Shown here piece by piece: positions 44,468-58,559 of a stretch of DNA of 64,000 nucleotides. The notes under the pieces are model-generated. The model was not told the origin of the DNA, did not search any database, and saw nothing but the letters and a program-made list of their open reading frames with translations. The stretch spans positions 168,232,261-168,296,260 of the forward strand of contig CM045758.1 in the NCBI GenBank assembly GCA_025200525.1, given 5' to 3'. The position numbers and the translations under genes are program-made. Numbering within the stretch: the stretch's first letter is position 1; every line of letters begins with the position of its first letter. Source of the DNA: Camellia lanceoleosa. Its lineage: Eukaryota > Streptophyta > Magnoliopsida > Ericales > Theaceae.

Positions 44468-47400
44468 TCTCCAACAGTCAGCATCAGATCATTCCTAGAC
44501 CCTGACAGTAAAAGAAAAGTAGGCCAGAAAAACAATATACATATGTAATATTCGAGGAGACAGCTTGATGTTGCCATGAAAAACGACATATACCTAAGCA
44601 ATGAACATGGGGGGAAATGTTCCAGGATTTTTGCTGCAACTGAAATATTAGCAGCAAGCATAAATTCCTCAACCATCTGGTTCGCTTCTCGAATTTGATA
44701 CATTCCTGCAGTCACATATCACGCATTAGGAATTAATATTAATACACAAGTAAAACAAAATAAACCACTAAATCATTAATGGAAAAAAAGCATAGTGGAA
44801 CGAAACCAGAGAACCCAGATAGACATAACTACAGCATGCATCAGATAATTGAGAAACTTCAGCACCTTAATGGAAATTTGGTGGCTGATTTCACTAGGAC
44901 ACTAGACACCAGTTTATAAATTTATATTACAACACCAAACACCAGTTTATATAGGATGATGTGGGCCCTTGAGTCCTGAAGGAATTCTAAAGTGTGCAGA
45001 GGAAGGATAACAACGAACAAACAACAATATGTTTAATGACAACAACGGCTCCAAGTCTCATTCATGGACTAATCCTACAAATGGTATTGGCTACCTCTTA
45101 ACAGCTAGACTAATCAACTTTCTTCGTTTAAAAAGGTCAAGTCAACATACCAATATCAAGAGGGTCATGAGTTTCAGTATCAATCTGAAATTTCACTTCA
45201 GCGGAGGCAAGAGTCAATGCTCCTCTATCAATACGCCTCTGCCTCATTACCTGCAAAAACAGAGTCCATTCACATTTAGCCAATACTAAATGAATAAATG
45301 CAGTAAGTATCAACCTGAGTACGAATACCTTTGCTAAAGCGTTCATATTTCTCAAATCTGTAGTTAACGGATCCATCAAGCGGCTACAATATACATGTAG
45401 AAAAAAGTCATCAATATGGAAACTGGTAGGCAGGAAGCTTCAAATACAATAAATAAACAAATGCAGATAACCTTAGGGGCAAGAACAGACCCAAAGCGAG
45501 TCTAAATGTATAAACTTACACAGGTAACTGGATATCAAAAGGTCAAATGCCCATTATCTTTCTTAATCAAGATTCAAGATTGTTTTTATCTTTTGTTTAC
45601 AATATCACTAAGCACCAATGCAACATTCTCAAACCACCACAACATAGAAACTAGTAATATGAAGCAATTTGACTGACCTACCAGCTTTATCATTTAGTCA
45701 ATAAAATAATAATCAAAAGCATGCCCTTTTTCAAACAGTTCCTTTGGGGTTCAATCATTTGTCAGGTCAAAGGTTCAATAAAACTTGTGTACACCTGAAT
45801 TAACAAGGGTGGCAAGGGTTTCCATACTCATGCAATGACCCTGTAGACACAAGCAACCCATGCATTCATATTACTGGTGGCCATACAGCATATGGGTTGG
45901 TCTCGATCCTTGACATCTCTCACTCCAATTCATGTGAAAATTAACGCAACTGGGTTGGACTTCCATCTGCCTTGATATATATATATATATATATATCTTC
46001 TCAAGATATTGAAACTTGGATTCATTGTACACAGGCATCACTGAAGTATGAACAATAAATCAATCAATCCACCATGAAAAATCTGAACACAATTTGTGTC
46101 AGAACAAAAATCCTGGTAAGAATTGAATATATCTTGTTTATTATGAATAACCCCGGCCTTCTCCTCCCCTTTTGTGCACCATAAGCTAGCATTGACACCT
46201 TATCAAGAGCACCATCATTGGCCTTCTCTGGGTTTTCTAAATCTAGACAATTGGTACATCAAATTCTTTGAATGTCATATTGCACATCAAGTATTGCTAC
46301 TCTGTACTATGCCTTGTTAACTTTTCCATGGTCACAAGCAAAGCTTTAAAATAAATGCTGTGTGTTTACAGCTGCATTGAGATAATTTAATCATCTCCAA
46401 TGAAAAATGGTGGTTGATTCATGTTGTAAGAAAATGATGGCCAAAGATTTAGTGGCAAACATGATCATACTATAGAGACTACATAAAGCTGAACAGTATC
46501 TTTATCTCATAAGTTTTTTCCCAAGTTAATTAAGGGGTAAGGTATAACAAGAAAAATTAGATATAGCACCTATCATCCATCCTGGCTTGAGCTTCTACAT
46601 AAGACAATGCTGCACACGACTTGATCATACTTTTTGTGAATCTTGTAGAAATAATCTCCGCTTCAGGTGTCATTTCCTGAAATTCAAATAATATGTCAAA
46701 AAAAGGTTCAAAACTTGAATTCACAAATACACACGAATACACACAAACCACCAAAATAGGGAAATAAATATATGTAAACACAAAAACAGATACATAAAAG
46801 CATAAATGCCCTTTGGTAAGCATTCCTTTAGCAAGTAATCCGTTGCGTGTTTCTAACACTTAAGGGCTCAATTATAAGCCAATATGATGTCAAAAATCGA
46901 AATAAAACTCTGAGCCAACACCATTCATTGGTACAACTAAAAGAAGTGTAAAGTGTGAAAACAAGAATGGAAAAGATGCAACATGTGCAAAAAGTAATTA
47001 TGGTGAAAAAGATTAATTAACTAAAGCAAAGATGACTAGTTCCACAGCCTTCCTTATCTGTTGATGAATTTATTCAAAAATGTGGAAGAGCAAAGTTTTA
47101 TCTAATAAGATTCTCATTTCTCACCAAAATAGAGTAAGAAAAGAAAGAATGCAAGTTTAAACTATAGAATTCGACACTGCTCCTAAAAAGCATTCTAAAA
47201 TCAAAACAGCCCTTTGCTCCAAAAATAGAAAACCTAAATCTCAGGTCAGTTGTTTTTTAACACAAAAATGGACCATAATGATTGGAATAATTGAACACAG
47301 GGACCTCTAACATAAGGGAAAAAAATGGCTTCTGTTTTCTAAAGTTTATCAGTATTTAGCAACTGTATGACTTTCTTTCCATTCTAGCTTTTTCTCATCT

Positions 47401-50400
47401 TTTTCCATCTCAGCTCATCCAGATCAGTTGAACAATTTGACTCACAAACCAACAGCCTCAATGAGTTGAGCTCCATTTGAATTGGAAATATTTGCATTAC
47501 AGGCAATATTTTACAGTTTAATAGACTAAACAGTAAAATGGGTGCACTCACAATTAAAAATGGGAGTGGCCACATAACTATAATATATTAATAATTAATA
47601 AGGTTTGACACCATAATACACAGATATTGATATTGCAGGTTTGGGTATTGGAGAGAGTATCAAGAACCAGTGTTTTTCAGGTCAATCAGATACATGTGCA
47701 CTTACAACTCACTAGAAAAAGAAAGCTGAATCATAACAACCAGAGATTCAATCATTACCCAGACAACAGAGAATGCTAGTCTCTCCACATCAGCTCGAAG
47801 AGAACAAATATCTGCAATATAGAACTTCTATTGAGTGAACTATCCGAGAGCTACTGTGACAATTAGAAATTTTAAAACTAAGAAACAACTAGCCATAAAA
47901 TAAATCAGTTGTATGTGCAACCAACAAATTCAACCAAGTTAATGGGAATGAAATATTACCTTCTGTTAAAGGTTTAGGAAGCATGTCAATTCGCCGCTCA
48001 ACAAGGTAGACTGATGTGCCCCTTTGTGTAGCCTCATCATCAAGAGGGGTTCCAGGGTGCACAAAATTTGTAACATCAGCAATATCTGTTTAAATGTTAT
48101 TAAGGATTGACAAAAAAGCTCCATGCCTAACTGATAAAAACTGAGAACCACCTTTAGACAATTGGATGTAGTAAGACCAATATTAACCCTAATCTCAGCA
48201 AAATATATAAAAAATTTAAAATTAAAATAAAAAAGATTCTTGGAAAACGTGTAAGATGGCCAACAGAAGAAACTCAAAAGAATAATAATGAAGTCCGAAG
48301 GAAAACAAAAGCCCATTTGAGCTCAACAACAAACAGGGAATAAGCATGTGTACACTGAAGGAACCAAGAAGTGAATCAAACCCAAGGTACACAGTTTTTT
48401 ACAAGTATTCATGCAAAATAGTCAAGAAGACAACTAGAAAATTACTATTGCACAAAAAAGTAAAGACTAAATTGGAGTCTGGATCATTTGCTTATTATCC
48501 ATTGCCCTGTGGCATATCATATGTGGGTGCTTATTTTTTCTATTTTTGGAGTGGTTTGGGTTCAACAAAGCAGAGGGTGATGGCAGTCCTCCGGAGTTGG
48601 GGAGGGGGTCAGGTTGGGAAGCGGCGTCAAAAGGCTTGGTCCATGGCCCCATTGTGTTTAATGTGGCTGATTTGGTTGAAACGCAATTGGCGTATTTTTC
48701 AGGGATGGCTCGTTCTCTTTCGTGGTTAGAAAATAGGCTTTTTGTAGTTTTGTATGGCTGGGTTACAGGTATGGTGGATTTGGACTTTCTTGCTTTTTTG
48801 AATTTTTTTTGATGATTTGGTTGGTTAGGTGGTCTCTCCCCTTTGATGGGGCTTTTTTTTTTTTTTTTTTTTTTGGGGGCGAGGGGGGTATTTTTTAGCA
48901 TCAGCTTGATGTTGTTAGTAATAAAATTTTATTTATCAAATAAATAAATAAAGACTAAATCATGCATGTATCGAGAATCAGAAGCAAGGATGATGAAAAT
49001 ATAAGACGATCAAAAAAATTACATCTAAAATTAAGTGCTCATCCTACCAATGCAGCAGTGAGGGGTTCACTAGGTAAAGTCTTAAAAACCTAAGTTGCCT
49101 AACCTCCACATTATTTGCATGAAGTGGATGCCCTCAACCCAATGCTCAAACTTGATAGTAAAAGCTTAAAACATTGCAACAACAAAAAAATTTCCCTCTT
49201 AATGAATTTTCAATAAATATTATAGGTATTTGGGCCTTACATACATGCCACTTCATCACTTAAGAGGGTTTGGATCATCACAAGGCATGAGACTCACATT
49301 CTCACCTAGTCGCAGTGCGTCACTTCATGGCCTCGCCTTGCCTCAACACCTATCCTAGCCTCAGCACCTCCCCTAGCCTCACCTCAGCTCAAGAATGTCA
49401 CCCAAAGCTACACAACTTACCTAGGTAGGGAGTAGGGCCTATGGATCCCTGAGTGCCTCAACCATGAGACACCCAAGTGACCCATGACTCCATGCCGGAT
49501 TACCACGAACCAGTAGATTGGTAGTTAAAGTTGAGGGATTAGCAAAATTGCTCAGTCCACCCTCTCGAGGTGGCTCCACTTTCACCTGTCTTAGACAAGA
49601 AAGAGAGACCTATTTGACTAAGGCATATGATACCTCGAAAGGCGTATGGCACCAAACTTTGCCACCCCTTGGCATAACTCCAAAGGATGAGCTGGCCTCC
49701 ATGGCCCAACTATCCTACAAAAGGTCTCCATCCCATACATGGACACACACACTCATGTGATAACTCAAAAGGCATACCACACCTACATTTGCCACTCCTT
49801 GGCATGACCCTCAAGGATGAGCTGGATGAGCTGGCCTCCATGGCCCAACTATCCTATAAAAGGTCTCCATCCCCATATGTAGACATACAGAGACACCCTT
49901 GAGGAGAGCTCCCTCTCCTACATATCAAGAAACAAATTGGTAATTAGCAAGATAGGTAATAGTTCAACCAAATTAGTAACAAGCAAGATTTGTTTTTTCT
50001 AAGTAATTAGGAAAATAGATGATAGTTTCCACTAATAGGCAAATCTTCAACATAAATAAGCTTTCAAAGCCAAAAAACAGACTTGAAACATAAACTTCTC
50101 CTCCAAGATCATTCTCCCTCGTGTCAGAAGTTCCCTCTTGTCATATATAATAAATTTTGTTGTCACGTTTTTGATATTTTTCGGGCTATTAGCTTCCATT
50201 AACGAGTTTCACTAATTTCCATGATATTTATAAGGTCAACATATGTGGAAGAACCAAAAGGTCAAAGGATACGAACTCCAACTTCAAAATTTCCATTTGG
50301 AAGAGCCGTACAATGTAATGCATCATCAATATCCTTGCATCCTGCAGAAACAGAAACATAATTATTTGTACAGAGTTTGGTATCTGTCTACACTAAAAAG

Positions 50401-53400
50401 AATACTATCTGGCCTCATGCAAAACTAAAAGGGTATTAAGAAAGAAAAGGTCTGATAAATCTATAGATCACATACCTGGAGGATCCACGCTAAAGACACG
50501 TATATGACGCAAATCCTGCCTCATAGGATTTGCCAGATCTTCAGAAGACACAGACCAAGGTAATGGTGGCAAACATGACAAAACTTGAGAAGTAAATGGT
50601 CTCGAATCTATATCATTCTCTATCAACACTACCTGCAGCGCCCACATAATTGATTACTACATAATCCATAATCTTAAACTGATTCATCAAACTTCATACA
50701 GAGTTCCTAAACATAATTGATTACTAAATAATCTTAAACTGATTCATCAAACTTCAGACAGAGTTCCTGAACACAATAACGTAAGTGTGAAGAAAAAGAT
50801 TATGGTTATTGAAAGAAGAAACAGGTAAATGTCCAACAGGGAAGCAAATGACCTTGGACTTAACCCACTCACCCCAAAAAAATAAATAAATAAACTGACA
50901 GAAAGCCATTACCGCATACCTCACTTTCAGTTTCCCTATCACCGATTACTCCTATTGTTCGTACATAATGCCCAGAAGGATATCGAGATAAACGATCCCA
51001 AGAATCAACGGCAACAATAATTCTTTTGTCCAGAAGATTTCCAAGTTGTCGAGTTTGAATCCGTATCTTTGGAAATCTGCGATCTTTAGAGACAAATAAA
51101 GCATAGGCAACACCACCAGTGCCTGCGGGCATAGGCATTGGCTCCAAAGATCCACAATATCTGCATGATATTTTGTAAAATTAAATAACTTCATCCATTT
51201 CCAGAAAAGCCAAGGAACACAAGTAACTCTAGCCACAATAATGGCTAAATTCTAGAAGAAAAATATATGCATTATAAAACTAATAATATAGAGAAAAAAA
51301 AAAGTTTTTTTTTTTTTTTTGAGCAACAATAATATAGAAAATATAACTATTGTCACCATGAAAACAGCAACAAAGACAAGCAAGCAAGAAAACTATGCAT
51401 CAAGCCTTAAATATTTTTATAAGCACATCAAGCTTGAAATAATTTTGACAAGCTCACCAAGCCTGAAATATATGGTATACAAAGGCAGTAAGGGAGTTAT
51501 GAACCTTATGACTGATATGAAATTTCAAAGAATGGAACTAACAACTTTCTTTGTTTTGGTGAAAGATTTCTGGAATGTTTTCGGCATTTTTTGGTGTTTG
51601 GTAAGACAAAAACCAAAAATCAACAAAAATACAGCTTATTTGGGCAGAAAACATTGTCGCCACTACCGCCACCGCCACCAACACGCCACCGCCACCATTA
51701 GTACCACAATTTTGGAGTCACAAACAAACGTAGAAAAATGTTTTCTACACAGAAAACATTTTCTGAAGGTGGTGTTTGGTAACATTGCCATTCAATGTTT
51801 TCTATTTACATAAAACAAGAAACACGTAATGAAAAAATTTCAGGTAGAAACACAAACCATAAACTGCCTAAAGAGATTTCTAACAAAATGCCCCATCGCC
51901 AAGGTGGAAACATTCTCACAAGCAGCAAATGCAAATGACGTTATGAGATGTTTGAGCATCAGTTATTGTGTTTTTAAGGGAAGTTGAAATCAGGGAAGAG
52001 TAGCATGAGCAGTCAACTGCCTGGTAGACTACCAAAAAGTCTTTTTTTAAGTATTTTTCCAGGCTTAAGTTAAAGAGGAAAGTCTTTCAATTTGTGAATA
52101 CATTTTACTAAATGAAAAGGGAAAAAGCAAATAACATGTCAAACTCAAACAAAAGATAACTTAACCAACCCCCAGCCTCGTGAAGAAAGCATAATCGCAT
52201 ATATCAAGTAAGCAAGCCATTTAACTTACGAGTGCCAGTTCCGTTTTATGATACCAACAATACGGCCAGATGGACGAGAAGATACAGTATTTGCACCTCC
52301 CGCAGAGCCTTGTGCTGGATTTGGAACTCTAGGAGCATCATCAGCACTGCTTGGAACTAGATGAACATCTTCTTCTTCCTCATCCTCTGGAAGATAGTTA
52401 AAAAGTTAATGGAAAGTATAATATTTTAAAGCATGCATAGCACGCTCCTAATTCACACACATGCAAGCTCAAAACACTCTGTCTATGACCAAATTACATC
52501 AACCTATGTTTGGATGGCAGGAATCAAAGAGAAGGAACGAGAATCTCATTACTATTAATAAAATTACTGTATCAATGTTATTCAAACACTTGGTTTTGTT
52601 AGGAATTCCCTTATTGCAGGCCCATCTACTTTTTCACTTTTACATGGTTTTATATTCCTCCAGAAATGTGAGATTACGATAGGAGTATGGAGATCAGATT
52701 TTTGATTAGTTTGGAAAGTGATTTCAGCGTGAGTAGGTAATCAGGAATTGTCTTCCCATTCCAATCCATTCCAAAAAGTGGAATATGATTCCACTTTTTG
52801 GCTTAAGACTAGTACATAATTTTTGAATCAAAGAGCAGACACAAACCCACCAGGCCATCTGAATTTGATGGGGTCAGAGGAAGAGAAAAGGTAGGAATAG
52901 CCTTCCTCTATTAAAACAGGACATTCATTTTTTTATTTTATTTTATTTTTTTTTTGATCAGCAACAGACAAGATAAATTTTATTAAGGCACAAGGCCATG
53001 AGGATGAGGTATCCTCAACAGGAAAAAGAAAAAATGCATCCAAAAAACAAACAAAAACAAAAAGCCATCAACTACAAATTATTCAAAGCAAACCGACACC
53101 CAATCTGAATCAATCAAAAACAAAGGGATCAAGTGTCTGGCACAAGTATTTGATTTATTTTGAAAAGCCCATATCACATAGCACAAAGTATACCAGCCAA
53201 TTCACAATCCAAAATCTCCATGGGCAGTGCATTAAGGGGCTGTTTGGTGCAGCTTATCTGAGTTGCTTATAGCTTTTATGCAAACTGTTGGTATAGCTTT
53301 TGCTTATAACTTATTAGGTAGAAATAGCTTTAATAAGCTGAAAAAAGTTTATTTCTAGAGCTGAGTAAGAGGTGCTTTTGGCTTCTACTTTTGGATTATC

Positions 53401-56400
53401 AGTTTTTATCTTACAATAAACAGAACCTAAGAACCATATTGTAGGTAAAAAAAAAATTCCAGGAAATGTAATTTCATTGAAAGTATAATTGCATACATAC
53501 AGGAATGGACTAAGAAGCATGGACACGGACACGTGACACGACACAGGTACGACACGGACACGCCGATACGTTAATTTTCAAAAAATACAGGACACAACAC
53601 GTGGAGGACACGCATGAAATATATAATTTTATATATTTATTATATGTTATATATATATATAAATATATCATTCAAAGATAATAAAAAAATGCAATATGAC
53701 ACTAATTCTTATAAATATATATGGTTTTTATTTTATTATTGTATCTTAAGTTATTTTGTTCAAACTTATAGTTAGTTTTACATATGTCTAATCGTTAGAC
53801 ACGTGTGTTTAAATGATTGACACGTGTGTCCTCCAAGTGTCCAAAAAGTGTCCAAGTCTTTAAAAAATAGGACACGTTTTGAAGAGTGTCGGACACGTAT
53901 CCTGAGAGTGTCCAAAGAGTGTCGGTGTCCGACACGTACACGACACGGATACGTCACCTTCCTAGAAGTGTCCGTGCTTCTTAGGGAATGGATAAGGATG
54001 GTATGATCATACTTAGGAGGACATTTGATGGTATGGAGGTTCCCTTGTATAGATTGAAGAGTATTCTTAGTTTTTTGAAATTTCATAACTTTCCTACCTT
54101 TTCGAATAAAGGTTCAATTACTTAACCCCAAAAAAAAAATGGTATGATCATGGGTTCATGGCTGCATCTTTCATATATCCAATAACCATATGACTGGCAC
54201 TATCATACCTTCATCAGCTATGGATAATGACTTCTCTTCATGCCATTGATCTTGAGGCAAAAGTTCCACTGCCACTATATCACCATCAAAAGCCCTATTC
54301 ATGTTTACACGCCCATATATGATTATCTCATCACCAATGCTCTCACTTCCTACATATGCTTCAAAAGGATTGTAACGATTAACACGAAGTTTCCCTTGAT
54401 GGAAAATACCACAATGCAAGCCAGCAGTAATCTCTGACATGGGTTTGTGCTGCACAAAAGGGAGAGCAGGAAAAAAATTTGTAAACTGCCTGAGCATAAT
54501 TTATGACCACAGTATAGTCAATAACACATGTTACATGATATACAATCGTCAGTTGTAAACATGCATTTGCAGCCAAGATTACCTCAGTATAAAGTATTTT
54601 CCTCTTCGAAGGTCTCAGATCTTCAACTTCCTCCATGCCTACATCTTCTGAACGAGGCTGAACAAGCAGGTCAAGCAATCCAGGTTGACCAAGTGATTTC
54701 ACAAATGATTCAACTGAAATAAAAAGGAACTTCATTAGTCTGCCTCGTCCATATAAGATGTCCAATGAGTTCATACCATAATCAACATGTTAACAACAAT
54801 ATAACAGAAGTGTTACTCATTACAGATGTGCATGAACTGCTAGACAGCTTAAAAAAAGTTAGTTATGTTGTTTAATCTACCTGTCTCCGCAGAAATTCCC
54901 TCTTCAGTGGCCTTCCTCTTGTTCTCCCTGTCATTTGTGATTAGTAAGACCCTAGTTGCATCACCAAGATGATTTTTATACCACTGCGCTGCCACCCGAA
55001 TAGCTGAAACCACGATTTCTTCAATGTCAGGAAATGGAAATCCACAAATGCATGTCATTGCACTAGGAATGAAAACAACCACCAGAATACAGAAAACTGC
55101 TCTTGTACGTAATTGTATACATAGAAAATCTAAGGCTCATATTTCCAATACTAAAATTTCCCTATTACACTGACACCACACCATGCTATGTAAGTCCACC
55201 CTAAAGTATGCCTGCAAGATCAAGTACGTGCAGGTACAAGTATGTGTGTGTATAATAAAGCACAATTTCTGTATTTTCTTACATAACCAACCTGTTTATC
55301 TTCAGCCTCACAATTGAATTCCGGGCATTAGGATGGAGCAAAAGACGTGAAATTCTTACCTTGAAGAGGTCTTTTCAAATATTGAAAAAATAAATTCTTT
55401 TAACATGACTATTCAATGCATATCATGTCTTCTTAGGGGCACCAGCATTGATAATAAGATCCAAGTGTATGAAGTAATCTACATTTTCTGCAACATTTGC
55501 ACTATCTTCTTAAATATATCGATAATTAACAGCATTGTCAGGTCTGCAGAGAGTCACAGACTGGGAATTGTTGTAGAGAACTTTACCAATATAGAACTCA
55601 GCAAAGCCTTTTCATAACTTTTTGGCTGATAGAGACGTGTTTCAGTTCATGGGGATATCCAGAAAATAGAGCAATAAGTTCAAAATGTATAATCAATGAT
55701 TAATGGATCACTACTCCCACAAGGTGATTGTGTTACGTGAAAAGGAAATTTTATAGTGAATATGAGAGTCTAGACACCAAGTACCATCTCTTTCATAGCA
55801 TTGTAACTGGTAGTCATTAAAAATGAATCCAACAAACAAAACATTAGCATAAAGCAAAGAAAAACCTCTATCATTCCGATCATTTGGACTTTCACCGACC
55901 ATGGCCTTCACATATGTATCCCTTCAAGAAAAATAAATAACGCACCAAGAATTAGGAGTTTAGTTTGATCTTTTTGTTTCAATACTACTACTGTTGCTGC
56001 AGCTTCTACAACTGAATAAATTAAAATAAGGCCAGGCATGAAGTAACAACAATCGGAAACAGGGGCTTAAACAAGTAAACTACACTTTTACATAGTAGTC
56101 TAAACACTCTGATTGAGTATAAATAAATAACCATATTAATTATTTTAAAAAATGATGAATGGCCTAGCATCCAATGAGTTTATCCAACAAATGGTATAAC
56201 TCAGACATGATGAAAACTAAAGAGAACCTACCTGTGATATTCATTAGAGAACACAAAGAACTTCCTTGTGGAATTGCTGCAGAGGGCTCTGATTCTATTA
56301 TAAACCGAGAGGTTCTTGTTCTTCACCTCTTCCAACACCACTGACAATATGACAACATCATCAATTGCCGGATTCTCGAGCAAGTCAATCTGAGGAACAC

Positions 56401-58559
56401 ATGCATTCAAAACCAAATCAAAATTTCAATTACCAACAAAAATAAATATTGATATGTACCATTTTAAAAGTAAACTAAATAAAGAAGAATACATGAAGAA
56501 AAGATACAGAGAAGTCCCACTTTGAGAGGGAAAGACCTCCTATTGGTTCTATTTGAGAAGAACAAACCCCCAAAACTTCAAAAGAAGCGATTTCAAAATA
56601 TTCCAGCCTCCTTCATTGATTGATAACGTATTTTAACACAAACCTACAAGACCCACTAACATTACAACACATAAAACCCTAACTGTTAATCTTAATTACT
56701 ATTTAACTGCTAGTAACGATAATTTATACAATCTTCCTGAAACACCATGTGGTTATGTGCCCGACCAATGGTGTTTCTTGATTTTCCACAACTATTCTTA
56801 TTTTTTTGAGCCATGTAAATACGTAGTCCCTTGCTATTGGACGGGCACACTATCAAAGTGGTGATCATGGAAGACTAGATAATTACTCGCTAATAACCAC
56901 CAAAATGAAATTAAAAACAATTGCATGGGTATCATCTACACTATGGCCCTGTTTGGTAGAGCTGTGGGAAACTGCTTATAGCTTATGCCCAAACAGTTTA
57001 TAGCTTATAACTTTCAGTTTAAGCTGATTTCCAGCTTATTCTTAAAGCATCTCCTGCCCCACTTAAAGAATAAGCTGATTTCTGACTTCCACAAAGCTAT
57101 AAGTTATAAGCATAAGCTAAACCAAACATATCAAAACAGCTTAAATTAAGCTGAAAGCTGAAAATAAGCAGTAACAAACAGGGCCTATATATAAGGATGA
57201 ACACCATTTTGGTGTTCCCCCCTTTGAAAGAGGTGTTAATATGTTCTCTACCAAAATTGTCCTAAGAAAATTCACTAATATACAATTTAAGGTGCCTTCC
57301 TAAGAAGTACAGATATGGACATGTGACATGACATAAATATGATACGAACACGCCAACATGACAATTTTCAAAATCTGTAGGGGACACACAAAATATATTT
57401 ATTATATATCATAGATAAAAATGCAATCTAACACTAACTCCTATACATTTACATTTTTTTTTTTTTTGTCATTATATGCCAAGTCACGTACGTTTAAGTG
57501 ATGGACACATGTGTTGTCCAAGCATCCAATTCTTCTCTTCTTTTTTTTAAATAGTACACATTTTGACGAGTGTCGGTGTCCAACACAGACCGCCACCTTT
57601 CTAAACAATTATATGGGCTTCTTAGGTGCCTTCTATATTCATTCACTAAAGGAGCAATACAGAAACAAAGTAACTCCAATGTTTAGCAATTCTTAGCAAC
57701 TATCCTCAATCCTCTCTCTCAACAGCTTTGATTACACTAGACACAGAGTGCACACTACATGCATGCGTCATTATCTTAAATTAGCACCCTCCCACTCTCT
57801 TCAACCATTTTTCATAATCTCTTAATATATAATGAACCACTTTTTTCCAAATTCAGATTGAATGATTTGAAAAGGTATAAAATTCCTAATATATACAAAT
57901 ATTATTGAGAGAGAGAGCATGAAAGTTCTTAAATAAAATCATTGAATTGTAGAGACAAAAAAAATATATTAACAGGCTTCAACTTAAGGGGAACACCAAA
58001 ATGGTGTTCACCCTTTGTATATTACACTATTTTTATAGCATATTCAATCGTTTTACCACAGAAAGAAACGCAATCATCAATTCGCCAGCAAAGTTTAGCA
58101 CAAGAAGGAAGTTCTTATCTTAGGTGTCTCTCTCAAAATCTTTCCCTTTTTTTTTTTTCCAATGAATTATTATTTCATTGCACACACATACATACACATG
58201 TATTAACATAATGTAAACTGTGAAGAACTCAGAAATCAGAAATCAGAGGCTACTTGATTGAGGACGACGTTGGTGTCAAAAATAAGAATGGTGGAGGCAG
58301 AGGAGCTCAAGCGAGCACTTTTAGAATCGCAGATATTGCAAAAAGGGGCTCCGCAGTAGATATCGTCTCTCAGATAGTGTTCTCTAACGACCTGTGTGCG
58401 TAAAAGATATCATTTTAAACACTATATAAACTGAACCAATGAAATTGAGAGGAGAAGAAGATGCAGTAAATTAGGGTTAGGGTTTTAGGAATGGCGGGAA
58501 CAGACCTTGATAACTTTGCCTTGCTTCGTTTTGCGGACAAAGGACTTGCTCTGCAACAT
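41592..58559 (-). CDS. RRP44A: RRP44A/DIS3-like exosome exo/endoribonuclease, copy 2, complete (24 exons, 936 aa)
   Basis: Catalytic subunit of the RNA exosome, degrading and trimming RNA 3'-5'. Exons: 58,559-58,506; 58,391-58,254; 56,389-56,232; 55,921-55,866; 55,003-54,881; 54,713-54,583; 54,449-54,209; 52,386-52,230; 51,160-50,920; 50,632-50,476; 50,341-50,273; 48,085-47,960; 47,811-47,759; 46,676-46,570; 45,383-45,329; 45,250-45,151; 44,705-44,594; 43,893-43,773; 43,453-43,394; 43,287-43,182; 43,087-42,992; 42,483-42,402; 42,305-42,240; 41,793-41,592. All introns are GT-AG; the sum is 2,811 bp = 937 codons. Visible: CR3 [12 protein letters not shown] acidic residues D57, E84/E85, D160; RNB Asp cluster D483, D489, D491, D492 ([12 protein letters not shown]); [16 protein letters not shown] (exons 20-21); S1 domain in exons 23-24. 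Plant RRP44A is of similar length (about 930 aa). The stop codon comes from the Copia-like LTR. Confidence 0.95.
43572..43612 (+). repeat. GA dinucleotide microsatellite in intron 18
   Basis: About 20 GA units with two GGGA interruptions. Confidence 0.85.
44403..44467 (+). repeat. Compound (CG)(TG)(AG) microsatellite in intron 17
   Basis: CG, then TG, then AG dinucleotide runs back to back. It does not touch the exon at 44,594. Confidence 0.9.
48473..48948 (+). mobile_element. 5'-truncated L1-type LINE in RRP44A intron 11 (copy 2)
   Basis: TSD TAAAGACTAAAT (12 bp) at 48,461-48,472 and 48,949-48,960. The interior encodes, with shifts, the C-terminal RT-associated zinc region of plant LINE ORF2 ([20 protein letters not shown], then [19 protein letters not shown]). 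The 3' end is AATAAAATTTTATTTATCAA followed by AAATA repeats. A T-run near 48,848-48,874 lies in the 3' UTR. Whether copy 1 carries it cannot be seen. Confidence 0.85.
48961..49197. other. Intron 11 sequence left of the E1/E2 insertion-site homology
   Basis: Non-coding intron. The inverted homology to 17,928-18,055 starts at 49,198. No further feature is seen. Confidence 0.5.
49326..49923 (+). repeat. Old repeat block in RRP44A intron 11 (copy 2)
   Basis: Counterpart of 27,310-27,895. It differs by a small GATGAGCTG duplication near 49,818 and point changes. Confidence 0.5.
52929..53127 (-). mobile_element. LINE 3'-end fragment, copy 2 intron 7
   Basis: Begins with a T-rich tail (poly(A) on the - strand) next to GATCAGCAACAG, followed by AATAAATT-like sequence. 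It replaces about 110 bp of different sequence in copy 1 (about 30,950-31,070), so insertion and deletion occurred together or in turn. No clear TSD. Its TGATC-poly(A) end resembles the tail at 33,143-33,166. Confidence 0.6.
53510..53984. mobile_element. MITE family 1, younger member (475 bp), copy 2 only (intron 7)
   Basis: Terminal inverted repeats CTAAGAAGCA(T/C)GGACAC. TSD GGAATGGA (8 bp) at 53,502-53,509 and 53,985-53,992. Copy 1 has the empty site with a single GGAATGGA at about 31,452. The interior is rich in GGACACG units. Confidence 0.88.
56945..57185. mobile_element. Tourist/Harbinger-like MITE (241 bp), copy 2 only (intron 2)
   Basis: Starts GGCCCTGTTTGG and ends CAAACAGGGCC. TAT flanks it on both sides. 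Copy 1 at about 34,440 reads straight through (CACTATATATAAGG). The interior is made of AAGCT/AGCTT-rich palindromic sequence. Superfamily is assigned from the end motif and 3-bp TSD only. Confidence 0.8.
57300..57625. mobile_element. MITE family 1, ancestral member, copy 2 (intron 2)
   Basis: Orthologous to 34,558-34,884, with TSD GTGCCTTC at 57,292-57,299 and 57,626-57,633. Confidence 0.8.

Noticed and set aside
48838..48880. T-run as the end of a minus-strand LINE
   Set aside because: The LINE coding remnant and its TSDs show plus orientation. The T-run is internal to its 3' UTR.
53230..53450. New gene at the GCTGTTTGGTGCAGC region
   Set aside because: It is an old MITE-like sequence present in both copies (31,183-31,390) with AGCTTAT-rich palindromes and no conserved frame.
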